Below are positions 18,445-29,189 of a stretch of 64,000 bases of DNA, piece after piece. Each line of letters opens with the position of its first letter. The stretch's first letter is position 1. The DNA lies in the NCBI GenBank assembly GCA_018806985.1, contig JADANN010000397.1, positions 124,001 to 188,000 of the forward strand, written 5' to 3'. Source of the stretch: Angiostrongylus vasorum (Eukaryota > Nematoda > Chromadorea > Rhabditida > Metastrongylidae). The notes beneath the pieces were generated by a model. That model did not search any database, was not told the DNA's origin, and saw only the letters and a list, made by a program, of their open reading frames with translations. The position numbers and the translations under genes are program-made.

Positions 18445-19216
18445 TCAAATCCAGTGAAATAAAACATGATCTCTTTGTATGCGTTGTTCGAACCAGGAAA
18501 TTCGGAGTTCCAACGTGACAATCCGAATTTGCAACAAACGGTACTCCGTAGGACGGTGAAGGTCGGAGTCCATTACCGTCGGCATGCTTGTCTTCATGAC
18601 ATTGTGAAGCGTGATCAGTGAATTCGCTGATAAGATTTCTACAAGGTTTCTCACTGAATGGATGAATGCGCCATCCATCTAACTGATAGTGTATCAGAAC
18701 GTTTTTGAAAGAATGCATTGCGTACCTGTGATCCATAGAATCCATCGACACATCGTTCGTTTCTGGTCCCTTAATGGGAAAAAAATTATGATAAGAGGAT
18801 GAAATAAGGACAAAATTTAAAGAATCAAGTGTAACCAATTTATCAGTGATGAAGATATTTAGCACTAAAAATTTCCCTTCGATAGATTCCCGTATTGTTC
18901 GCAATGCCCTGGTGATATTTTCATGCTTGTTTTCCTTTATGTTCAAAATGGGAGCATTGCCATTTAGATTGGTAACCTATCGTATCTACTACTGATGTAA
19001 TACTTCCATATGATGGAAGAAACTGCATCTCTACTTAATAAATCAATAAAGAAAAATTACTAACCGATCTTGTCTTGACGGATGCCGGTGATCCACTCAA
19101 AACGTTGTCAACACCCATTTGCAGAACTGCTGGATCAAAGGACTCGGAAGGTGGTTAAGTAGCTTGACTTACGTTATCACCAGCAATCATAATGTGCTTG
19201 CTTACTGAGTGATCCT
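18445..19216 (-). CDS. exon cluster, possible continuation of the NUP205-like gene
   Basis: Several minus-strand exon-like pieces have consistent splice signals: about 19173-19216 (HSVSKHIMIAGDN), 19072-19151 (SFDPAVLQMGVDNVLSG), a piece below 18967 (NIKENKHENITRALRTI), and about 18450-18690 (AFIHSVRNLVEILSANSL and EYRLLQIRIVTLELRISW). The helical composition resembles the alpha-solenoid of large nucleoporins, and EYRLLQIRIVTLELR resembles a mid-protein segment of NUP205. These exons lie downstream of better-matched NUP205 exons, separated by a LINE. It could instead be a separate gene. Exon joins are not verified. Confidence 0.4.
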
Positions 19217-19229
19217 AAACGAAGGCCTC

Positions 19230-20059
19230 AAATATTTTTTTCGTTTTCACACGTAAGGTCTCCCCAATATCCGAACCAGTCCAGACTACACAACTACTTA
19301 AGAGGAATTCTATAACTTCAATCACAACGGATCTCTAATTCTTGCACTTTGTGAGGGATGCGCTGTAGTAGACCTCAAAGGAAATGGGAATGAAAAAACC
19401 AACAAATAACATAAAGAAGAGATGATGTGGAATTTTGTGACAGTGCCTGTAAAAAAAAGACCTTCCAATTACGATAAAACAGTGTTAAAAACTGTTTATA
19501 GAAGAATAACGCATGATGGCATGAAAGGCATAAGGGAAACCAACGAAATGCTTCTGAAACTATGTGAAACTGCGAAGGAAAAACAGAAAAGGGACGAAGT
19601 AATGGATAGTACAATTATTGACAACACGAGAAGAAAAAATACCGGAATGCAGCAGTATGTTCTTCAGCGGTAGGAAACCACATTGTGGGATGTTTAGTAC
19701 TACCCTAAGGTAACACCATGGAATATAATAGCTGACACAACGACAGCTGGCAAAAAAGAAAGCATGGGAGAATACATGATAGCGTAGGTTTCCCAAAGTC
19801 ACTAAACTGCAATGTTATTGAGACAGCATCAGCTAGTAAGGAAAATACGTTGTATTACAGCATACGAAGAAGAAATAACGCAACGATAGACATGAACGGA
19901 ACAAAAAAACGGACCAGCTGTGGAAAACATCGAATGTGAAAGCCACTAGGAATAGCACGAAAATATACTTCCGAAAATAACCCTGGATTTTGAACAATCG
20001 AACAGAGAAGGGTCGACGGCTTCTGCGATAGGTGTTCCGATGCTCAAAGGGAGCGATCG
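19230..20059. other. spacer or intron, nothing recognised
   Basis: The plus-strand frame at 19422-19673 encodes a charged 83-residue peptide with no motif I recognise and no splice support. I see nothing else. Confidence 0.3.
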
Positions 20060-20292
20060 GACTGGCACACGCGTTGTTCACGTGGGGTCGCGAGCACGAC
20101 ACACCCCGGGGTCAAAATATCACTTTGAAATAGGGCGCCAGGTCACGTTGGATAAATTTCAAAAATCCAAAGATGAAACGGAAAGACGAATGCCTCACTA
20201 TCACAAGTGACCTGGCGCCCTATTTCAAAATGATATTTTGACCCCGAAGTGTGTCGTGCTGCGACCCCACCTGAGCAACGTGTGGGCCAGTC
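20060..20292. repeat. long fold-back inverted repeat
   Basis: The left arm 20060-20146 and right arm 20207-20292 are near-identical reverse complements (about 86 bp, a few mismatches) around a loop of 60 bases. Exact inner segments include TTTGAAATAGGGCGCCAGG with its complement, and CGTGGGGTCGC/GCGACCCCAC further out. There is no coding frame inside. This fits a MITE or fold-back element, or a hairpin-forming locus. Confidence 0.85.
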
Positions 20293-20438
20293 TCACTTCG
20301 TAACATCACGGGGGGGGAGCAGCCTTTCTGTTTGACCATAGCATCCCTAACCCACCATCTATTTAAAACTTTGACCTTCATTAATACTTTAGTCTTTTCC
20401 ACCGAATAATTAAAGTATTCTAATATAAAATACGTCCA

Positions 20439-20474
20439 GGCTCTGAGGAAGGCGAAATCGCCGAAACGTCAGCC
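20439..20474 (+). ncRNA. hammerhead ribozyme-like motif, copy B (core intact)
   Basis: The order is GGCT, CTGAGGA, A-GGCG-AAAT-CGCC, GAAAC, GTC, AGCC. All core boxes fit (CUGANGA with N = G, GAAA, GUC). Stem I GGCT/AGCC pairs over 4 bp and stem II GGCG/CGCC over 4 bp with an AAAT loop. Stem III has at most one closing pair and no loop, so cleavage would need a dimer. It lies 145 bp downstream of the fold-back repeat. Confidence 0.65.
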
Positions 20475-20599
20475 ATCGGCCAACAACACCAACAACAACA
20501 ACGACAACGAAGACCTATACCAACCTCGCATCAGCTTAAGAAGACCAGTTTATAAGATCATATAAATAAATATGACGCAGGTTGGTCCTAGCATTGTCC

Positions 20600-23500
20600 T
20601 TTAGACTGCGCGTTCAATTACGCTGACTGAACATGCATCCTACTTACACAGCGACCAGCTTTCTGACGCATAAGTTAAGGCAGGTAATACCACTTAGTCG
20701 AAAAAGTTGGAAACGAGTAGGATGTTCTTTGTTGTGTTCACTATATCGCTGATGCTCTCGAAAGTTTTCTAAAGCGCTCGTTTACTTCTGCTCAACTCTG
20801 GAGCTAAGTCGTTCATCATATTAATTTACCGAACTATATAGAAGTAACTGGAGCGTTCGGAGATATTCGTTCCGTTGAGCATGAATGGGGCATGCGAAAC
20901 CAATCCGCTGTTAATGAACATCGTTTTTGTGAGATTTAGTTGAAGACCAATCTTTCCACAGGCTTTATCAAAGTCGGTAAGCATACGTTCAGCTTGGCTA
21001 ATGATTGGTGTTATAAGAACGATGTCATCAGTAAAGCGAAGATGAAGTAATTGCAGACCATCGGTTTCCACTCCCATGTTGTCCCATTTTAGTGTTGGCA
21101 TAACATTGGCGTGGGTAGCGGTAAGCAATTTTGACGAGATTCTATAGCCTTGCCTAACTCCTCTTTTGACGTCAGCGTTAATATCGTTGTAGAATGGTGA
21201 AATCTTGGTTGTAAAATTTTTGTACGGCTCACGAAGAATCTTTATATGCTGAGTAAGGACTCTGACCGTCCAGGGCTTCCATGACTTCTTTAATTCGATG
21301 AAAGTGAGATAGAGTAATCTTTTCTACTTTCGCGATACTTCAATGAGTTAGAGTAACCTTTTCTACTTTCGCGATACTTCAATGAGTCTTGTTATCACGT
21401 GCATGTGGCCCATCGCAATGAATCCATTTCGAAAACCTGTTCGCTCACACGGCTATCTTTCTTCCAGTTTTCTGTCAATCCTTTTTAGGATTATTCGAGT
21501 GAAAAGCTTGTAGACGACAGACAGCAAACAGATGGGGCGATAGTTACCGATTTCGTGATCACCTTTGCTGAAAAATAGCACGACCTTACTTATCTTCCAC
21601 TGAATAAGGACTTTGAATTCAGACAGGTAACATGCATAGAGCCGGGCCAGTGTGTTTACGAGGACTGGCGCTAGGCTCCTCAGGTGTTCAGAATTCATCC
21701 TCTCCGGACCTGGTGCTGTTCGATTTTTTGCCGACCCCAAATAGTACCTCAGATTTCGGAAGGGAGAACCGGTGGTACGATATATCCAGCCTTCTTGATT
21801 TCATATGAGGGATGGAGGACGTGGCTATTGGTGAGATCTGAGTAGTAATGGTAAACGATCTTGTCCACTGCCTTTCTGGAAGCTGTAACTGTTCCATCTG
21901 GGCGCCCAACTTCAAACATCTTGGTTTTGTAATTGGCGAAGCTTCGGCGGGCCTTACGAATGCTTTTCCCAGTCTCTACAGCTTCGCCATAACTGTTACT
22001 CTTCTCTCTTTAAGATCATCTTTTATCGCCTGTCTGCAACGTTCTGCAAGTTCGGACTTAGGTTGGAGATTGCCTGCACTCGTGCGATTCGACGCTGGGG
22101 TATCAGCTCAAATGTTTCTGGAGACAGACGTCTCTTGATGACTTCCGAACTCCTATCTTTCATAGCGCTAACGCAAAGATGTCGAGTGAGCCGATTGTAT
22201 TTCTCGTCGATAACATCAAGAACGACATTTTCCCAACAACCGACTAATTAAATGGATAAATCTGTTTATAGTGGTTTTAGGACTTCGTTTTTTGAATTTA
22301 GAGACACTTTCTCCAGCCCGCGAGAAATGAAATCTTGCCCAAAGGAGGCGATAGTCTGATCCCGTATAGAATTTTGGAAAAAACAGCGACATCGATTAGG
22401 CAAAACCTTCGATTTACAATGATGTAGTCTATTTTGTTATGGAATTCTACTGGGAGACTCCTACGCCCAGCGTTGAGGGTGAAGCTTCTGGAATTGCGAG
22501 GAATCATGATTGGTTTTGACCGTCATAACAAATTCGGACAGCCGCTCACACGGCTCGTTGCATTCTAGTCCGTCGATCCCTATGTGAAGTTCTTCAGACG
22601 TTCTTTTAGACCTTGTCTCAGTGCTAAGACCTTCCACGATGATCTAAAGAACATATGGTCTTCTCCATAGCTTCTCCAAGTCCATATGAAACGCTTGGAT
22701 GTCTTCTTCGTCGTAGTTTGATGCCGGCGCGTAAGCGACGAATACTGTCAAAGCCGGTATTGATCCACATCTTTTTAATCGTAAACATCCGAGTCGGCTA
22801 GTTAGTTGCTCGAATGAATCGATGCTCGTGGACAGCCGACTCCTCTGCTGTCGCATGTTCGGAGGAACAGTAAGTTTTTTCTCTAGTGCCATAACGGCGT
22901 TGAATGAGTGGCATCGTCTCGTCTGGGCCACTCCAATGACGTACCTTATTCTTCTTGACTGCATTATCAAGCCTTCTATCGAGGACTCAAGTGCAAGTGT
23001 GCATGTATTGTAGGTACAGATCGTCACCTCAGTCCTTCATGATTTCGGCAGCTTAGAATGGCTCTGAGATTTTAGCAGCCTCTCCGTACTCGTCCTACCC
23101 AATGCTGCCGAATCGTGGGCTCTTTCGAGGTCAGAGGAATGAGACCCGTTTTTTTTACTGTGCTTAGCTTTTTTGATACCCACGCACAGCTTGCTGGGGG
23201 TCTGAACGTGGGAGTTGGGTAGACTCACGGATAGCCTGCCAGTCTCTGCCAGAGTGGACATGGAGCTCATTTGTTGGAGGCGACTCCTAACCACTTCCCA
23301 TATACTTTCCTGTCACTTGATTGCAGGATTTTGGTCGAATTAACTCGTAGAATACAGTCCGCATAAATGGGAACACACCCACGCACACATGCATGAATAC
23401 GCCTCGTAAATACAGAAAGTATGAGCCAAGTCGGCGCAGCAGAAACAAGTAGTCTATCTCCTGTATCAACCTGCGTCTCAGGGAAGAAAAGGTCGCTTTT

Positions 23501-23605
23501 GGTCCGCCATTAACTCCTTGTCCGCCAACTGGAGACGAGCCACCTAGCCTCGCCACTAAGCAGCTCGAGATCCCTCTTATGAGCGAGATCCGTGGACATT
23601 GGTTT
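20600..23605 (-). mobile_element. RTE-type LINE, inactive (L1)
   Basis: RTE elements encode an apurinic-type endonuclease followed by a reverse transcriptase. In minus-strand order: a 5' part to 23605; endonuclease from about 23030 (TICTYNTCTLA, then SFEQLTSRLG, PALTVFVAYAP) to about 22300 (RNSRSFTLNAGRRSLPVEF); a linker; reverse transcriptase at 21740-20826 (NRTAPGPERMNSEHL, GNYRPICLLSVVYKL, then LHLRFTDDIVLI with the catalytic DD, and LQLNLTKT). The FADD box is FTDD. The frame changes several times, an endonuclease segment is missing, and a 35-bp unit is duplicated at 21308-21390. It sits in an intron of the NUP205-like gene. Confidence 0.88.
21308..21390. repeat. tandem duplication inside LINE L1
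   Basis: A unit of about 47 bp ending CTACTTTCGCGATACTTC-AATGAGT occurs twice in a row with few differences, so this part of the reverse transcriptase is repeated. Confidence 0.85.
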
Positions 23606-23770
23606 TCTTTTCTCGGATGATTTGCCTGCTTTGCCTTTTTTCCAAGAATGGCGATGTACACGTGTCAGAGGATGCTAGTTGTGTATCACTCACAAAGAAA
23701 TTTCGTCACTGAGAGCGAAAGCTCAATACTATGACCCTAGAACAATTCATAATATCCCAATAATTCCATG

Positions 23771-24056
23771 AGCGCGTGTGACGCAGTGGCTGGAGGCGCC
23801 ACTGTGGCACACACACGTAGAATCGATCCCTGCGCCCATGGCCCACCAAGCATTCCAACCTTCCGGGATGGGCAAATTGGTACCAGACTTGTCTGGGAGG
23901 ATAGCAGCACTGGCTCGATACATCGGTAAGCCAGCTCTAGTCATTGTAAAGGCTAGATATGCATTCAATCACCTCCAAACGACGCTTAGTGAAGTCGAAT
24001 GCATGACGCATACCTCAGCGATTGATCAACGTCGAGAGCTCTATCTTTTTTTTATT
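23771..24056 (+). repeat. tRNA-derived SINE, copy S2
   Basis: Full-length plus-strand copy. The head GCGCGTG is followed by a box A-like TGACGCAGTGG and a box B-like GAATCGATCCC about 42 bases on. The tail is AGCTCTATC with a T run. Confidence 0.85.
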
Positions 24057-24422
24057 CCATTACTTGACTTTTACTACATGCCATTATTTAACGCAATCAA
24101 CATTGAAATACAGCAGGAAACGCAGTGGTTGCAGACACAGTATAATCGACGCGTGGTTGGTGTTCTATGCTACCTCGAGCCTACTAAGACTTAGGAATAA
24201 TCTAGTATAGCAGTTTCAGGACTACAAGCAAAATCAATTCGATCAGAATTCTGCGATTTACATGAAGAAAAGTAGGCCATTTCCGAGCAGCCGAACTCAA
24301 ACGCGAAAAACTTTAGTAGATTATGGTCCAATACAACGAACTGAGTGAAGGAAATGCCAAGGTGCGCGCCATATCTGTGATGTCGGACTGAAAGAACAAA
24401 AAGAACTAAAAAATAATACCAA

Positions 24423-27400
24423 CCTCCTTGTCGCTAACCAAATGTTTTTTCGCTCAGTAAACCGTGTGACTCCAACTTCGCAAATGGAATCACGACAATA
24501 AATTTCTATGAGGAAATTCAAATCTGAATACAATGTACTAAGGCGCACTCACCGCTAAGCATCCTTTAACAAATTCTCGATTTTCGTTACTACGTACAGA
24601 ATCCAAATAAGAAGTAATAATAAAACAACCTGAAAATGTTGTGAATGATAAGTTCACCTAGCATACGGAATAATACACGTTTTTTGTAAAAAGAAGATGA
24701 CAGCCCGAAATGCTGACGTACGCTATAGTTATAGAGCGAGACAGCGTACAGCATTTTGACTTATAAGGACTTCACTGGAATTCAAAAAACAGAAAAAATG
24801 TGAACCTTTAATACTTGATGTGCGACTTGAAGCAATGCACAAACTTCTCGTACTTCTCGCTGATGCTAATTGTGTTAACTCAACAGCATAGCGTAGTAAG
24901 TCGAGAAATTGCAGGAATGTATCAAGACAGTCATTTCAGAAAGAAATTGAAGAACTGTAAATTTTCAATTGAACTGCATTGGTAACAAGCTTCACATACC
25001 TTAGTAACAGCTTCCATTATTCTAAAAGAATGGTTAGTAACTGCTTCTACAAAAGGAAGCATTATCGAGAGAATGTCGACGGAATCGACGGACTAAAATC
25101 TTCCTAAAATGAGGTCATAAGTGAAGCAAAAACGCTTAAGCAAGAGGATCATCTAGTGAAGTTACAGTTTAGAAAACCTTCCGCACTAGCTATTCCATTT
25201 CCAAAAATGAAGAACATCACCTATGGCAATGATGTGTGTAACCCACCTGTCCAAGTGGGTCGCTCGTGGAATATCCATCAAATTTTTCTCAAGGTGCCAA
25301 AGGATGAATTCGAATCCATGAACAAACGCATGAACTAATGCGGGTGACGCAGTGGACACATTATCAAGCGCAACCCTTAAAACCACTTGCAAAGTTTTTA
25401 TCTCCCTTTTTTTTAAGGGAGAAAAATCACTCTGCCTAACATATGCTCACGGAAACTATAAAGAAAAAAGCTGTTGGCTTTAATCAATCCCTGAGGGATG
25501 CACCATGCATTCGACTTCATTGAGTATCGTTGGAGGTGATTGAATGCATATCTGGCCTTTACAATGACTCGCGGTGGCCTACCGATGTATTGAGTCAGTG
25601 CTCCTATCCTCCCAGACAAGTCTGGTTCCAATTTGCAGACTCTGGAGAGATGGAAGGCTTGGTGGACCACGGGCGCGAGGGGAACGATTCCACGTGCGTG
25701 TCGTAGTGGTGCTCCCAACCATTGCGCCACACGCGCTCGTAGTGAAACTGATAGTTGATGCAAATCTGATAATAGAAGAAGTTGCCATCGAATCTCGCAA
25801 ACCATCTGCTGGATTAGTAGCCAGATTACTGGCTTTGTCGATCGACGCTTCCAAGACTTTAGAAAATGAAAGCACGTGAAATGATTGATCATTGAACACA
25901 CCACCAGTTATTCTCGAGAAGTAAGACTAACTTCGACTACTGAGCGTTTTTTGCGAAGACTAAAGTCCCTCAGAGTACCTTCCGTCCATTACTTGCTTTC
26001 ATATTGTTTAGTAATCACGTGCATATGATATTTTTCCTAAATTGAATACTTAATTGGAATGGATAGTAGAAAGACGAAGGGTGTGACAGCTACCTGTAGT
26101 TTTCGGATGGAACGTAACTGTTCTTGAACCTACTTCATTAATTCAATATCACTGAAGACCTCATTTTCTCAGTCCGAACGAGTATCTTCCAAAAACTGCA
26201 AAACCATTAGATCCTCAAACGACACTTGAAAAAAATAAGAGCAACTATGCTGTGTCTCCAAACAAGATATTTGGAGAACTGTTCTCAATGACTTTAAAAA
26301 ACGTATATATAGAGATGAAAATTCTAACATTTGGTTCAATTCGTTGAAGACATTCTGCAAACAGAACGTTGACGACCACATGTGAAACTAACGCATATTG
26401 ATGTTCGTGGAACTGGCGGTAAATATCGATCATCTGAAACAACAACGGTGAAGAGTTGACACAGATATCCCCGTAAGAAGTAGAAGTCAGAAGCGAGAAC
26501 TTTGTCTAGCGTATAGAGGCACCTTAACAACTTCGCTGCAAGCTTACTGTTGTTATGTCCATCATAAGTGAATATAAAGCGAATAAAGGTGAGGAGTTTG
26601 TGCTCAGACGCAAGGATCGAGTCACGCACTCCGTGAGGCGCCCAGTATGCTGTTATCGATCGGTCGAGCTCACCGTATTGAGAAATCGCTCCTAGTGATT
26701 TCTTCCCTCCCAACCGTTTACTGCCTCATCGTGGCTGGGAGGTGCTCCTGGGTGTCTGACTGCGATGTACAGCGGGGCGATTAATCCCTCCAGCAAGGTC
26801 TCCCAAGCTGAGATGGAGTTCCGTGCTTCCATCAGGAATCCTAGCCAACCAATACCAGGGTCCACCACCGTCCTGGTATCAAAGTCGCATTGTGACAAAT
26901 TTCCCTCTGATCCATAACGGCTGCGACTGCCTGTGGTGGTAATGATCTGGGGCGGACTCTGGCCAGGCTGACTTCGCGATTCCAGGGAACCACAATGGCT
27001 TAACCAGCAAAACTCCAAAAAATGGAGATTCTACTGGAGCCTGCACAGCCAGTGTGGATGGGCTGTTCAGGTATCAAGTAAGTAGTAAGTGATTTCTTCC
27101 TGCAGAAGGCAACAAAGACTCCTCGGAAAAGGCAAACAAACAATGTGCCGCACAAGTAGCTCACTATATTAAAACCTTACTCGGTTTCACGCGCGTTAAG
27201 ATTGTTCAAAGCTAATCGCACGGCTTCTGACAAACATTTGCTCCCTGGAAAGTGAGCTCTTTTTGATCTCATACAAATCTCTTTGCACCTACAAGGAATT
27301 TTTCTGCTGTATAATGGACAATTCCCATAAATAACCAGTTCAATGAAGCTTTCCTTCCTTAGAGAAAGTCTAGGACTTATTTCGCTATCAAAGAGGAAGT

Positions 27401-27427
27401 GGTCCTGCCACACATTTGGCAGAGTTA
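24423..27427 (-). CDS. NUP205: NUP205/NPP-3-like nucleoporin, central exons
   Basis: NUP205 is a scaffold alpha-solenoid of the nuclear pore inner ring. Five minus-strand exons align in the same order as in the animal protein, judged from memory: 27181-27427 (FPGSKCLSEAVRLALNNLN against a family FPGKKHLEKAVQ...LLNL segment); about 26500-26690 (LLTFIRFIFTYDGHNNSKLA, then KLLRCL); about 25755-25860 (KVLEASIDKASNLATN); 25247 to about 25385 (SPALVHAFVHGFEFILWHLE); and about 24423-24560 (LYSDLNFLIEIYCRDSICEV). R2 and SINE copies lie in the introns. A further exon may lie at 26245-26430 (FHEHQYALVSHVVVNVLFAE). The evidence is colinearity of several weak matches rather than one strong motif, so identity is likely but not proven. 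N- and C-terminal limits are open. Confidence 0.55.
25462..25737 (-). repeat. tRNA-derived SINE, copy S3
   Basis: Full-length minus-strand copy whose head (GCGCGTGTGGCGCAATGG on the minus strand) starts only a few bases after a probable splice donor of the NUP205-like exon at 25755-25860. Confidence 0.85.
26708..27086 (-). repeat. interspersed repeat family R2, copy 3 (full length)
   Basis: Complete copy on the minus strand, from TACTTACTTGATACCTGAAC at 27086 to CAGCCACGATGAGGCAGTAAA near 26710. It lies in an intron of the NUP205-like gene. Confidence 0.8.
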
Positions 27428-27429
27428 CT

Positions 27430-29050
27430 GCAAAAGGAGATCGCCATGAAGCAGCCTAAATCAATACATCACTTCACTGAGAACTATGTATAAAACGGCA
27501 GACACAACTTCTTAAAATCAACGCCTTTCGCACTTTCAAGAGAAAATATTGCTCGTTCAGGGCGATCATCATTTGTTCAGGTTATTGGTTGGTTAACCCG
27601 TGGAGCTCCGCTGAAGTATTTCCAGGCTGGTCCAAGCGGATACGAGCAATTTTTCGTCGGCTGCATAAAACAGCCGAACTCGTCCACACCACTTTGCGAC
27701 GCCAATCAGCATCTGACACCACGCTGACTTTTCGGTGGTGCTCCATAATTTTTCGTGAACCCTTCCACAACCGCATATCACTGTAGCGCCATTGAGAAGC
27801 GCATCGAAATCAAGATGTGCGGTCCGTAAATCGATGCAAGACGCACGACGTACTGCTCATTTGAGATTCTCGTTCTATTGCTTGGTTTCCTCACACTTTT
27901 TCCATCTCCTTCTAGTTTATATATATGCGCTATGTTGTCGTGCACCTCTTGTGCTCTATCTTACAGATATATTTGAGAAGAAGAAATCTTATCCGTTATC
28001 TAACCACAACGTTTTAATTGAAGTGTATTTTTCATGTTCTTTTATATCACCGTTTCCGTTCCACCTCCTCAAACAGCTTTTTTGCAAGTGTGGCTGAGAA
28101 TACACATCGCGTATTGTTTGTGAAAAGTCATTGAAAACGATACCGTCTAGGTTGCCTATGAGTCCCGTGTCTTATGAAGTACGACTGGAATTGAAGAACT
28201 CACCTGAGAGTTCAGTGGACTCTGGCTACTAGTGATGGTGACGGTTCTGAAGACATTGCTGAGGAGAAAGCACTTCTTGACTTGAGCTGAGAATTTTCTG
28301 CCTCCGCAGTAATTTATGTTGCTTCATAATCCGATTTTTTAACTTCTTGGTTGTTAATATCTTGTTGTTTTTTCTTTTTTTCCTCGTAGTCTCCCCTTTC
28401 AGTGATTGATGTTAATAAAGTTGAGAGTAGTCTTCAAGCAACTCAATAGAACTATCGGTATCTAAAACCTTCCGTCCAATGGCTCTTATGAGTCCTTCCT
28501 TTCCTTAGTTTAAATATAGGTGCCCTCTTCAACGTAGTCACTTAATGTTTTTCAGGTGCATGGGGAACCTGTTGCGGCTACCTGCATCCATTCTCGGTCG
28601 ACGACTCCATTCAAGAGCATTATAAGGTTAATATTGTTTTCCGATTGTTTATTTTTTTCATTGATGGCTTCATGTGAGAAGCGATTGCGTGTTTCTGTTA
28701 TTGTTTACAAAATAAATCTTCCTGAGTAAACCTGAGCTAAGCGAGAATCAGCAGCAACGTCTTGTTATTTTCTTGTCAAAATCTCTAAAAAAAAAGAGGC
28801 GTCATGTCGAACTACGATGGTGATCGTGTTCCATGAGAGGGGCTCTCTAATTTCATTCGATTCGCTTCTTCGTACCACGTCTTTTACAAGCGGATTCTGC
28901 TGCTGCGTGAGGATTTGGTCTTCTTCATGGATGACATTGAATGTCGGTCGAGAAGATTCTGGGAAGGAATCCTCGGATGCTCTGCTACGAAGTTCCTAAT
29001 CATTAACAGAAAGACGTCGCCAATCTCAGCAGATACTATTGAGGTCTTCC
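27430..29050. other. intron or spacer with no recognised gene
   Basis: A GC-richer block at 27580-27790 is open in several frames on both strands but occurs once in this window and shows no motif. A degenerate block at 28850-28990 resembles stretches at 38.35, 58.53 and 63.55 kb. Confidence 0.3.
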
Positions 29051-29185
29051 CATGTAAATCTGGTACCAATTTTTCCGACCCGAGAAGGATGGAGAGCTTG
29101 GTGACTCCGGGGTGCGGTGTGAAACCAGCAATCAGTCCCGTGTGTTTTTCGAGGCGCCTCTAAGCACTGTGCTATATGCGTTTCG
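29050..29185 (-). repeat. old SINE head, diverged
   Basis: On the minus strand it shows a degraded tRNA-like head (ATAGCACAGTGCTTAGAGGC), then GGTTTCACACCG and the family's GGTACCAGATTT segment. It belongs to the same SINE lineage as S1-S9 but is much older. Confidence 0.5.
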
Positions 29186-29189
29186 TCAC

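Noticed and set aside
18434..18946. 170-codon minus-strand frame read as one exon
   Set aside because: Splice signals and competing frames show it spans several exons and introns; only parts are likely coding.
20060..20292. Fold-back repeat as a CRISPR or microRNA gene
   Set aside because: The arms are far longer than a microRNA precursor, there is no repeat-spacer array, and the genome is animal.
20600..23605. LINE L1 as a functional polymerase gene of the host
   Set aside because: Multiple frame changes, an internal duplication, a missing endonuclease segment and FTDD in place of FADD mark it as a dead element.
23778..24194. Open frame of about 138 codons, with relatives at 301, 25413, 32597, 37664, 42244 and 46314
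   Set aside because: These frames all fall on SINE copies, on both strands relative to the element, and differ in frame and stops. They are similar because the repeat is young, not because a protein is conserved.
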